This document shows positions 8,208 to 16,175 of a DNA stretch of 64,000 nucleotides, piece by piece. The translations under genes and the position numbers were made by a program. Below the pieces are notes generated by a model. The model saw only the letters and a list, made by a program, of their open reading frames with translations. It ran no database searches and had not been told where the DNA came from. The stretch is from QHXW01 sp035280425 (lineage in GTDB: Bacteria; Acidobacteriota; Terriglobia; Bryobacterales; Bryobacteraceae), in the NCBI GenBank assembly GCA_035280425.1, contig DATEFW010000018.1:200759-264758 (forward strand). The letters are read 5' to 3'. Within the stretch, counting starts at the first letter, position 1; each line of letters opens with the position of its first letter.

Positions 8208-9547
8208 GCCAGGTTGCGGCGTGTTCGCTCAATCAGCGCCGCGAGATCCTTGCTGTACTCGACCGGATATGGATCTGAGACCTCAAGACTCCGCAGCGCC
8301 GGTGAGAGTTTTTTCACACACTCGCGTGTCCGGGCCTGCGCGGTCTTCACATCCGGAAGATCTTCCACCACGGTTCCGTTAAGGATTACGGGCTGTAAGA
8401 GAGCTTCCGATCCCGAGCAGCACTCGCCTGCGCGCCCCAGGATATCGCGGTCAGGCCGACGGAAAAGTTGCTTGGCGCCCGGCAGCGTGGCTTTATCCTC
8501 GCTGAATTTCGCGGTGAATCGCTTGATGCCGGAGATGTCGAGCTCGACCAGCTTGTAAACCGTCCCCATCGAGGGCGCATCCGCCGAGGTTGCCAGTTCC
8601 GTGCCGACACCGAATGCATCCACAGGCGCACCGGCGTTCACGATCTCGCGAATCTTGTACTCGTCGAGGTCTCCGGTAGCCATGATCTTCGACTCATCGA
8701 GGCCGGCACCGTCGAGAATCGCACGGACTTGCCGCGAGAGCTCGACGATGTTGCCGCTGTCGAGCCTTACTCCCCACAGCGGCGGGCCCAGTTCGGCAGC
8801 GCGGCGCGCGCCGGCAATGGTGTCGTAGGTATCGATCAACTGAACAGTTTGCGTTCCCAGCAGCTTCTGCAATTGCCGGAATGATTCCTGCTCGCTGCAG
8901 AAGGAGAGCACCCAGGAATGTGCCGCCGTGCCAAAAACCGGGATGCCGAAACGCATACCGGCCAAGGTATTGCTGGTGCCGGCACAGCCCCCGATATACG
9001 CCGCGCGCGCGCCCAGCACTCCAGCTTCGGGCGTATGGGCGCGGCGCGTTCCGAACTCCACCACATCCCGGCCATGGCTCATCTCGACCATGCGCGCCGC
9101 CTTGGTGGCAATGAGCGACTGGAACGTGATCGACGAGAGCAGATACGTTTCCGGGATTTGCGCCTCGATGAGCGGTGCGCGCAGCGTCATCATCGGCTCA
9201 CCGGCGAACAGAGGCGTTCCTTCAGGAACGGCGAAAAGGTCTCCCGTAAAACGAAAGTCGCGGAGGTATTCGAAAAACGCCGCTGAAACCCCGGCGAACT
9301 GCGCGAGACCGCGCAGATACTCAATTTCTTCAGCACCGAAGCGCAGGCCAAGCAGGTACGCGACGCATCGCTCGAGTCCGGCGGCGATAATAAAGTTTCG
9401 ATGACTCGGCAGTCTGCGGATCGACAGCTCGAACGTCGCTTTTTGCGATGACTTGCCGGCTTCGAAGTAGCCGGCCGCCATGGTGAGTTCGTATAGGTCG
9501 GTGAGGAGTCCGTTCACGTTAGTGGCGCAGGAACGCGCTGCGGCCAC
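8204..9547 (-). CDS. pncB: Nicotinate phosphoribosyltransferase
   Basis: 447 aa. Converts nicotinate and PRPP to nicotinate mononucleotide in the Preiss-Handler pathway. Diagnostic segments are LLTDLYELTMAAGYF at the start, VVEFGTRRAH, AYIGGCAGTSNTLAG, GVRLDSGN and GVGTELATS, which line the phosphoribosyl pocket. The first codon is a GTG placed directly after the stop of the DUF4340 gene. A second GTG 11 codons in, just before LLTDLY, is also possible. Together with pncA it forms a complete nicotinamide-to-NaMN salvage module at the end of an ABC transporter operon. Confidence 0.92.
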   Translation of the reverse strand: MAAARSCATNVNGLLTDLYELTMAAGYFEAGKSSQKATFELSIRRLPSHRNFIIAAGLERCVAYLLGLRFGAEEIEYLRGLAQFAGVSAAFFEYLRDFRFTGDLFAVPEGTPLFAGEPMMTLRAPLIEAQIPETYLLSSITFQSLIATKAARMVEMSHGRDVVEFGTRRAHTPEAGVLGARAAYIGGCAGTSNTLAGMRFGIPVFGTAAHSWVLSFCSEQESFRQLQKLLGTQTVQLIDTYDTIAGARRAAELGPPLWGVRLDSGNIVELSRQVRAILDGAGLDESKIMATGDLDEYKIREIVNAGAPVDAFGVGTELATSADAPSMGTVYKLVELDISGIKRFTAKFSEDKATLPGAKQLFRRPDRDILGRAGECCSGSEALLQPVILNGTVVEDLPDVKTAQARTRECVKKLSPALRSLEVSDPYPVEYSKDLAALIERTRRNLA

Positions 9548-10882
9548 TTACTTTTTACCACTTTTCGGCGGCTGGAACTCCTTCACTTCGCCCGCAGCCT
9601 TTTCGAGGTCCTCGGCAGCCTTGGGATCCAGCTCGTAGATGGTGGGCTCTCCTTCGCGGCGCGCGAGATAGCTGCTCCCCTGCTTCCAGATCGAAACTTT
9701 CTCCACGCGCTTTCCGTCGTTTGAAGTGACCGCGGCCTCAAATATCGGAGCGCCGTTTCCTGAATCAAGAAATTTGGTGGAAGTTAGATCGCGTAGCTTA
9801 TCGATGAGCGCCTGAATGCTCGGCGAATCCAGCTGCTTGGCGCCCGACATCCATTTCTCGCCGGATTTTTGATAAGTTGCCTGAGCCGTTCCGTTCCGGA
9901 TATCTAATTTCGTCGGATCATTCCAGCCAAAATCGAATAACTTCTTGTTACGAAAGTCATCCAGGCTCTTATCGAGTCCATCGCCAATATCGCCGGTTAC
10001 TTTATAAATACCTTCGACGGCCGAGCTGCGCGCGTAGTAATTCTTATCCTTATCTTTGCGGACATCGAGCAGCTGCGTTCCGCTGGCATCTGTAACCGAA
10101 GCAACAGCGACGCGCGTGCCCGTAAAAAATGCCGCAGTAGCTTTCCTGGCATCTTCGTCCGACACGGACGTGTCCATCTTGGCATCTTTCAGTTTCCGCA
10201 CCAGCTCGTCCACTTGCAGCCCGTCGGCGCGCAGAGGACGCGGCTTTAAAATCTGCCATTCATTTTGATTGTTTTTGCCAAACTCGAGAGTCTGGCCTTT
10301 AGCGTTCAAATCGACACGTGTCAGCTTGTCAGAATTGAATGTAAGTAAACGTTTATCGCGCAGGTCTTTCCAAGTCTTATCCACGCCGGATTTGACGTAA
10401 CTGGCAATCATGAAAACGCGCGGATCGCTTTGTAACTTCGCGAAAGCTCCTGAACCTGTAGGTGTATCGTCACCCACCAGCAGAGTCTGCGTCTTGCCGT
10501 CCTTGCGCGTAATCGTCACGCGCTCGTTCGGAGTGGTCAGTCCGTAGTTGGAGAGGTCGCCCGCTTTGTCTTCGATCAGCCGGTCGGAACTAAGCGAAGA
10601 GAGCGACGATACCAGCGAACTGACCGAGTCCTGATCCGCGGCCAGCGGCTTCGGCTGTGTGATCTGCCATTTGCCGTCTGCTTTGACGAGATCGGTCGTA
10701 TCGCCGCTTTTTTTGGCAAGCTGGATTTGTTTGAACTGGTCTTCGGGAATTGTTAGAATCTTCGGAGGTGCGTCCGCCGGCGGCTTGCTGGCCTCGGCTT
10801 TCTCGTGTCTTTCCGACCACCACGCGGCGCCGCCGAGAGCCGCCAGCACAACCGCCGCAGCAACCAGGCCTCGGAACTTCAT
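9548..10882 (-). CDS. DUF4340 domain protein of Gld-type ABC operon
   Basis: 444 aa. One N-terminal membrane segment (residues ~5-20, LVAAAVVLAALGGAAWW) is followed by a long extracytoplasmic part. This consists of repeated units of the kind KADGKWQITQPKPLAADQDSVSSLVSSLSSL, characteristic of DUF4340. At least three such units are visible (starting near residues 62, 215 and 345). DUF4340 proteins commonly accompany GldG-type ABC components. It lies 3 bases after the GldG-like gene and abuts pncB. Molecular function unknown; probably an accessory surface or periplasmic subunit of the transporter. Confidence 0.85.
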   Translation of the reverse strand: MKFRGLVAAAVVLAALGGAAWWSERHEKAEASKPPADAPPKILTIPEDQFKQIQLAKKSGDTTDLVKADGKWQITQPKPLAADQDSVSSLVSSLSSLSSDRLIEDKAGDLSNYGLTTPNERVTITRKDGKTQTLLVGDDTPTGSGAFAKLQSDPRVFMIASYVKSGVDKTWKDLRDKRLLTFNSDKLTRVDLNAKGQTLEFGKNNQNEWQILKPRPLRADGLQVDELVRKLKDAKMDTSVSDEDARKATAAFFTGTRVAVASVTDASGTQLLDVRKDKDKNYYARSSAVEGIYKVTGDIGDGLDKSLDDFRNKKLFDFGWNDPTKLDIRNGTAQATYQKSGEKWMSGAKQLDSPSIQALIDKLRDLTSTKFLDSGNGAPIFEAAVTSNDGKRVEKVSIWKQGSSYLARREGEPTIYELDPKAAEDLEKAAGEVKEFQPPKSGKK

Positions 10883-10885
10883 CCG

Positions 10886-12334
10886 CTACCTCCGGCGCCA
10901 CCACACGGCGAATCCGGACGCGACGACGATCAGCGGCAAAAACACCATGCTCGAATAGAAGAGTACGGACATCTGACGCCCGGTGATGTTCAGCCGCCGG
11001 TCTTCCGGTTCTTTCGGCCGTATGGAGATGAGATCTTCGTCGGAGCTCAGCCAGTTCATCATGTTGAGAAACAGGTCCCGGTTTCCATTGAAACGAAGAA
11101 TATTGTTATCGGCCCAGTTAGAGCTGCCGACCACCACAAACCGGCCTTCTTTGGATTTTCCACTGCCGGTCGAGTAAGTGCCGGCGGCGGCAAGCGTAAG
11201 TGGCCCTTTCTTGTCAGTCTTCGGATCGATCCGGATCTCAGCCGAATTGATTCTCGTTGTAGCGTAGCTGTTTCCGGAAGTCGAAAAGAGCTTTTCCGCC
11301 GTCCCCTTATCGGGCGATTTAACATCCAGCGTGCGGGCCAGCGGGAAAGCCGTTGCGGTTTCTTTCAGATCGCGGACGATGGGCTGCGATTCATAACTCG
11401 TGACTAACGGAACTTCCGGTCCAAGCCCGAAGATCTGGCCAATGCCGCTGGTATCTAGCGCGAGATCCTTGTTCAGCGTAACGCCCCAACTCTGAATCAC
11501 TGCGGCCAGTGCAGGGCTGCCGGAATAATCTTCGCGTCCCAGTTTCAGCGGCGGATCGATCATGAACAACGCGCGGCCGCCGTTCTGGACGTATGTCTTG
11601 ATCGCGTCGACCTCGGGCTGCGGATAGTCGTATTTCGGACCGGCTACCACTAGAACCGTGCAATCGCTCGGAACCTCCGGCTTGGGCGCATTGGCTGCCG
11701 GCGCCGCGGGCTGGCCAAGCTTCACTGCCGCTGGGGCAGTTGCGGTGTCGGCCTGAAGAAGCGAAATCGTCTTGGTCTTGTAATTGCTTTTTTCGAGCGC
11801 ATCCTTAACGTTTGAATAACCGGATCGTCCCGAATCGTCCAGGCTATGCTCGCCGCCGCCGCTCACGAAGCAGGCATTGCGCTCGCCGCTCTTGAGCGAG
11901 CGGATCAACGCGCCGGTGATGTCTTCCTCGGTCAGGCTCTTGGCTTCTTCTTTGCGCAAGCCGCTGTCGATGAAAATCGTGCCATAGGTCTTGACGCCTG
12001 CAGCCTTGGCAAGCTGCGGCTTCTTGTCCGGGTCCACATAGTCAATGTGGAGCCTGGTCGATAAGTTATTGTATCGGTCGAGTAAGTCTTTTGCCCGGTT
12101 GAATTCCGCGGTCTTATCGAAATAAGTTATCGTGATGTCGCGATTCAAACCTTTAACGATCTTGTCTGTCTGTTCGGAAAGGCTGAATCGCTTGTTGGCG
12201 GTTGAATCGTACGATTTATTGTGCCGGTTGGCAAGCCAGTTAGTGGCGCCTAAAACGGCGATGATAACCGCCAGGTAAGTAACCAGATAGGCAGTATATT
12301 TGGTCTGCCTTGTTTTTAACCATTCAGAATTCAT
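10886..12334 (-). CDS. GldG-like ABC transporter auxiliary protein
   Basis: 482 aa. N-terminal membrane anchor (residues ~14-34), a large extracytoplasmic region with IFTT/GldG-like Rossmann elements (ITITYFDKTAEF, CTVLVVAGPKYDYPQPE, GGRALFMIDPP), and a C-terminal membrane segment (LFYSSMVFLPLIVVASGFAVWW) ending in Arg residues. GldG homologues work with GldA and GldF in bacteroidete gliding and, in other phyla, in ABC exporters of unknown cargo. The gene directly adjoins the permease gene upstream and the DUF4340 gene downstream. Confidence 0.85.
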   Translation of the reverse strand: MNSEWLKTRQTKYTAYLVTYLAVIIAVLGATNWLANRHNKSYDSTANKRFSLSEQTDKIVKGLNRDITITYFDKTAEFNRAKDLLDRYNNLSTRLHIDYVDPDKKPQLAKAAGVKTYGTIFIDSGLRKEEAKSLTEEDITGALIRSLKSGERNACFVSGGGEHSLDDSGRSGYSNVKDALEKSNYKTKTISLLQADTATAPAAVKLGQPAAPAANAPKPEVPSDCTVLVVAGPKYDYPQPEVDAIKTYVQNGGRALFMIDPPLKLGREDYSGSPALAAVIQSWGVTLNKDLALDTSGIGQIFGLGPEVPLVTSYESQPIVRDLKETATAFPLARTLDVKSPDKGTAEKLFSTSGNSYATTRINSAEIRIDPKTDKKGPLTLAAAGTYSTGSGKSKEGRFVVVGSSNWADNNILRFNGNRDLFLNMMNWLSSDEDLISIRPKEPEDRRLNITGRQMSVLFYSSMVFLPLIVVASGFAVWWRRR

Positions 12335-13102
12335 TTATGCCCTCCACCGCAGCGACTCCACCGACCGTGCTGTGAGGAATAGGCCGAAGAAGATCATCGT
12401 CAAGTAGAAAATTATGTCCTTGGAATCGATCACGCCTTTAGAAAACGGCTCGAAGTGCGTAACCACCGAAAGGTAAGCCACTATCTTGGCCCAGGCCGAC
12501 TGGTCATAGGCGCTTACCCAGTCCAGAATCCAGAGCATCAGGCACACCGCGAATGTCGCGCCGCCCGCAATGATCTGGTTTTTGGTCAACGTGGAAATGA
12601 AAATTCCGATGGCCAGCAGGCACCCGCCTTGCAGCACCAGCCCCAGAAATCCGACAACCACCGGCTTCCAGTCCGGCCGCCCGTAAGCGAAGAGAATAGC
12701 GAGGTTGATCGCCGAAATCCCCAGGATCGCCGCGTAGAGCACCAGAGCCGCGAACCACTTGCCGAGAACAATTTCCAGGTCCCGCACCGGCGAGGTCATC
12801 AGCAGCTCAATCGTCCCCGAGCGCTTCTCCTCGGCATACAGGCGCATGGTGATCATGGGAATCAAAAACAGGCCGATCACGCTGGCGTTGGTCAGCAGTG
12901 GCCGGATTACGTACTCGTTCACATCCATGGGCATGCCGCGGCCCATCATCTGCATCTGCATGCCTTGTAGCACGAAAAATCGCGTCGCGCTGTAGAAAAA
13001 GAATCCGAAGATCACGGCGAAAATCGCCAGCAGCAGGTAAGCGATCGGCGAGGCGAAGTAGCTCTTCAGCTCTTTCTTGAAAATCACAATCACATTTTTC
13101 AT
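12335..13102 (-). CDS. ABC-2 type transporter permease (GldF-like)
   Basis: 255 aa with about six membrane helices. It starts MKNVIVIFKKELKSYFASPIAYL, the usual N-terminus of GldF/ABC-2 permeases, with the conserved RLYAEEKRSGTIELLMTSPV coupling segment near residues 107-126. Its start overlaps the ATPase stop by four bases. It forms the membrane channel with the ATPase encoded upstream. Substrate unknown. Confidence 0.9.
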   Translation of the reverse strand: MKNVIVIFKKELKSYFASPIAYLLLAIFAVIFGFFFYSATRFFVLQGMQMQMMGRGMPMDVNEYVIRPLLTNASVIGLFLIPMITMRLYAEEKRSGTIELLMTSPVRDLEIVLGKWFAALVLYAAILGISAINLAILFAYGRPDWKPVVVGFLGLVLQGGCLLAIGIFISTLTKNQIIAGGATFAVCLMLWILDWVSAYDQSAWAKIVAYLSVVTHFEPFSKGVIDSKDIIFYLTMIFFGLFLTARSVESLRWRA

Positions 13103-14115
13103 ATGGCCGCCTTCGCCTCCACCGGCTTCTCGACTTTTTCTTCCACTTTCGTCTCCGCCCTGGCCGCCTTTTCAGAAGCCGTCAGTTGCAGGAAGATGTC
13201 CTCGAGGCTGAAGCCTACCGGGCGAAGCTCATTCAAGTCCCAGCCGGCGCCGATCACCGCGCGCGCCACGTCCGCGCGAATCGTGCGGCCTTGCATGCTC
13301 TCCACTTCGAACGAGCACCGGTTGTCCTTGGTGTCTTTCAGCACCACGCGGCTCACGCCGGCTACCTGCTCGAGCCGCTGCCTGACGTCGCCCTGATTGA
13401 GATTCCCGTTCCGGGCCGCGACTTCCACCGCCACCGATTCCGATCCCCGCAGCCGGTTCGTCAGATTCTCCACCGTATCCTGCGCGACCAGCTTTCCCTG
13501 GTTGATGATGATGACTCGCTCGCAGGATTGCTCCACTTCCGAAAGGATGTGGGTGCTGAGAATGATGGTGTGGTCGCCCGCCAGGCTCCGGATCAGCTCG
13601 CGCGTCTCAATAATCTGCTTGGGATCCAATCCCGAGGTCGGCTCGTCCAGGATGAGCACGTCCGGATTATGCAGGATCGCCTGCGCCAGCCCCACGCGCT
13701 GCCGGTAGCCCTTGGAGAGCTTGCCGATCAATTTCGACTTCACATCCGTGATGGCGCAGCGCGCGCAAACTTCATTCACTCGCGTAGGAACGTCCGCCGA
13801 CGCCAGGCCCTTCAGCTTGCCGACGAAGGTCAGGTATTCGCCGACCTCCATATCGGGGTAAAGAGGGGGAGTTTCTGGAAGATAGCCGATGCGTTTCTTG
13901 ACTTCGAGGGGTTGTTCGAGCACGTCAAAACCGGCCACTTGGGCCGTTCCTGCCGAGGGCGGCAGAAAACAGGTCAGGACCCGCATCGTGGTGGTTTTGC
14001 CGGCGCCGTTCGGCCCGAGAAAACCGACGATTTGCCCTTTCTCCACCTCGAAGGAAATATCATCGACAGCGACAGTTCGAGCGTATCGCTTGGTCAAGCC
14101 TTCGACTTTAATCAT
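13099..14115 (-). CDS. ABC transporter ATP-binding protein (GldA-like)
   Basis: 338 aa. Walker A GPNGAGKTTT (residues ~34-43), Q-loop region LPETPPLYPDM, signature LSKGYRQRVGLAQA, Walker B VLILDEPTSGLDP and H-loop STHILSEV are all present, so the ATPase should be active. The C-terminal ~110 residues include a regulatory region and a Lys/Glu/Ala-rich tail (ETKVEEKVEKPVEAK). It is the first gene of a six-gene coupled operon (ATPase, permease, GldG-like, DUF4340, pncB, pncA). A 109-base leader with an inverted repeat separates it from the divergent glycosyltransferase gene. Confidence 0.93.
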   Translation of the reverse strand: MIKVEGLTKRYARTVAVDDISFEVEKGQIVGFLGPNGAGKTTTMRVLTCFLPPSAGTAQVAGFDVLEQPLEVKKRIGYLPETPPLYPDMEVGEYLTFVGKLKGLASADVPTRVNEVCARCAITDVKSKLIGKLSKGYRQRVGLAQAILHNPDVLILDEPTSGLDPKQIIETRELIRSLAGDHTIILSTHILSEVEQSCERVIIINQGKLVAQDTVENLTNRLRGSESVAVEVAARNGNLNQGDVRQRLEQVAGVSRVVLKDTKDNRCSFEVESMQGRTIRADVARAVIGAGWDLNELRPVGFSLEDIFLQLTASEKAARAETKVEEKVEKPVEAKAAI

Positions 14116-14142
14116 AGTGATTCACGTACCGAATACAACGAA

Positions 14143-14188
14143 CCTGCCGGAAAAGAGGCATCAGAGAGGTGCCGGATCACCCGGCAGG
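14143..14188. repeat. Inverted repeat in the ABC operon leader
   Basis: CCTGCCGG (14143-14150) is matched by its exact complement CCGGCAGG (14181-14188) with a 30-base loop. It sits between the divergent ABC operon and glycosyltransferase starts and would form a hairpin in the 5' leader of the ABC operon if transcription begins upstream of 14188. It could be an operator, a leader hairpin or chance; no known riboswitch class is recognised. Confidence 0.4.
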
Positions 14189-14223
14189 CACGGAAATTGG
14201 TTGAAACTTTATGATAGAAACGC

Positions 14224-16134
14224 TTGCCGAGCCTTGTCAAATGGGCCAAGCGCCTCACCTGGCGAAGCCCCGGTGAGATTTTCAGCATCTTTCCCGCACT
14301 AGCCCTGTTGTATATCCATTTCATTGCCTCGCGGGCCGACCACTGGGTCGCCGCCTGCCTGGTGCCGCTCGCCTTCTGGGTCTTTCTCAACGGCCTCGAC
14401 GATCTGGTGCTCGATCTCGCCTGCGCCTGCTCGTGGCTGGCGGTGCGGCTTTCCCGCCGTGCCCAATTCCGCCGCCCCAGCGAAGCCGAGCTCGATGCCG
14501 CCCCGCAGAAACGCATCGCCGTTTTCGTTCCGCTCTGGAAAGAGCACCGCGTCATCCAGAAAATGGTGGAGCACAACATTGCCGCCAACCGCTACCGCAA
14601 CTGGGATATTTTCATCGGCGCTTATCCTAACGACGCTCCCACGCTCGCCGCCATCCGCGAAGCCAGAAAGCAGGTCAAGAAAGTCCACCTGGCCGTCTGC
14701 CCGCATGATGGCCCTACCTCAAAGGCCGACAACCTGAACTGGATCTACCAGCGCATGCTCCTCATGGAGGAAGAAGAGGACGTGCACTTCGACATCATCA
14801 TGACCCACGATGCCGAAGACATCATCCATCCGGATTCCCTGCGCTGGATCAACTACTTCGGTGAAAAGTACGACATGGTGCAAGTGCCCGTGCTGGCTCT
14901 GCCCACACCCACCCGCGAGCTGACGCACGGCGTTTACTGCGACGAATTCGCCGAATTCCAAATGAAAGACCTGCGGGCGCGCCAGGTGCTCGGCGGCTTT
15001 ATTCCCTCCTGCGGCGTGGGCACAGGTTTCAAGCGCGAGGCGCTCGAAAAACTCGCCGCTGCGCATTCCAACCGCATCTTCGAGCCGGTCTGCCTCACTG
15101 AAGATTACGAAAACGGATTCCGCATGCACCGGCTCGGCTGCCCGCAGTTCTTCATCCCGGTTTACAGAAGCGACACGAGCTTCGTTGCCACGCGCGAATA
15201 TTTTCCACGCAAGTTCCGCGCCGCCGTGCGCCAGCGGACGCGCTGGATCACCGGAATCGCTCTGCAATCCTGGCAGCGCCACGGCTGGCGCGACACCGCT
15301 ACACAGCTTTACTGGTTCTGGCGCGATCGCAAAGGCCTCATCGGCAATCTGGCCGCGCCGCTGGCAAACCTGCTGTTCCTCTACGGCGCGCTTACCTGGC
15401 TATGGAGCGCCCGCACGCACACGGCTTGGGGCCTCGCACAGGTCGCACAAAACCCGTTCCTGCGGTACGCCTTTTTCGGAACTCTCGGCTTGCAGTTGTT
15501 CCACATGCTCATCCGTGGCTGTTGCAGCGCGCGTGTCTACGGCTGGCGATTCGCGCTCGGCGTGCCCTTACGCGCCATTTGGGGAAACTGGATCAACTGC
15601 TTCGCCACAGTCATGGCCTACTACCGCTATTTTTCGGCAGTCGCTCGCGGCCGGCCGCTCGTCTGGCTCAAAACCGAGCACGCCTATCCCAACCGCGCGG
15701 CGCTGGTCGAGAACAAGCGCAAGTTGGGCGAGGTGCTGGTGGGCAGCCAGTATCTCGCGGCCGAAGAACTGGAGGCGGCCCTCACTGCCAAGCCGGCCAC
15801 AACCCGCTTGGGCGATTATCTGATCCAGCACGGAAAACTCAGTGAAGCGGACGTCTACGAAGCCCTCAGCTTGCAGCAGAACGTGCCGTTCGGCAAGCCG
15901 GAAGCGGACGCGATTTCCCGCCCCGTGACCCGGTCGTTGCCCGCGGACGTCGCCAAGCGCTGGAAGGTGCTGCCGTACAAAGTCGCCGCCGGCCACCTCT
16001 TCGTCGCCGGGTCCGAGCTGCCCTCCGACCAGATGCACGATGATCTGCGCAAGTTTTCCTCGCTCGAAATCCGCTTCCATTTAGTTACTCCCACCGAATT
16101 CGAAGAGCTTGCGCACGAATACCTGCCACAATAG
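14224..16134 (+). CDS. NfrB-like membrane glycosyltransferase with C-terminal MshEN domain
   Basis: 636 aa. GT2 family enzyme with cytoplasmic catalytic segments FVPLWKEHRVI, THDAEDIIHPDSL, TEDYENGF and QRTRWITG (QxxRW motif) between N- and C-terminal membrane helices. Residues ~495-636 form an MshEN (type II secretion GspE N-terminal) domain. It has two tandem motifs of RLGxxL...L...L type (KLGEVLVGSQYL... and RLGDYLIQHGKL...), the arrangement that binds c-di-GMP. E. coli NfrB has this architecture and is a c-di-GMP-controlled exopolysaccharide synthase. The start is a TTG; an in-frame stop at 14215 rules out a longer form. No NfrA partner is present in the window. Confidence 0.85.
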   Translation: MPSLVKWAKRLTWRSPGEIFSIFPALALLYIHFIASRADHWVAACLVPLAFWVFLNGLDDLVLDLACACSWLAVRLSRRAQFRRPSEAELDAAPQKRIAVFVPLWKEHRVIQKMVEHNIAANRYRNWDIFIGAYPNDAPTLAAIREARKQVKKVHLAVCPHDGPTSKADNLNWIYQRMLLMEEEEDVHFDIIMTHDAEDIIHPDSLRWINYFGEKYDMVQVPVLALPTPTRELTHGVYCDEFAEFQMKDLRARQVLGGFIPSCGVGTGFKREALEKLAAAHSNRIFEPVCLTEDYENGFRMHRLGCPQFFIPVYRSDTSFVATREYFPRKFRAAVRQRTRWITGIALQSWQRHGWRDTATQLYWFWRDRKGLIGNLAAPLANLLFLYGALTWLWSARTHTAWGLAQVAQNPFLRYAFFGTLGLQLFHMLIRGCCSARVYGWRFALGVPLRAIWGNWINCFATVMAYYRYFSAVARGRPLVWLKTEHAYPNRAALVENKRKLGEVLVGSQYLAAEELEAALTAKPATTRLGDYLIQHGKLSEADVYEALSLQQNVPFGKPEADAISRPVTRSLPADVAKRWKVLPYKVAAGHLFVAGSELPSDQMHDDLRKFSSLEIRFHLVTPTEFEELAHEYLPQ

Positions 16135-16175
16135 CCGCTCCCCTGCGGTACACTCGTAAGTCTTTCCGAAACGCT

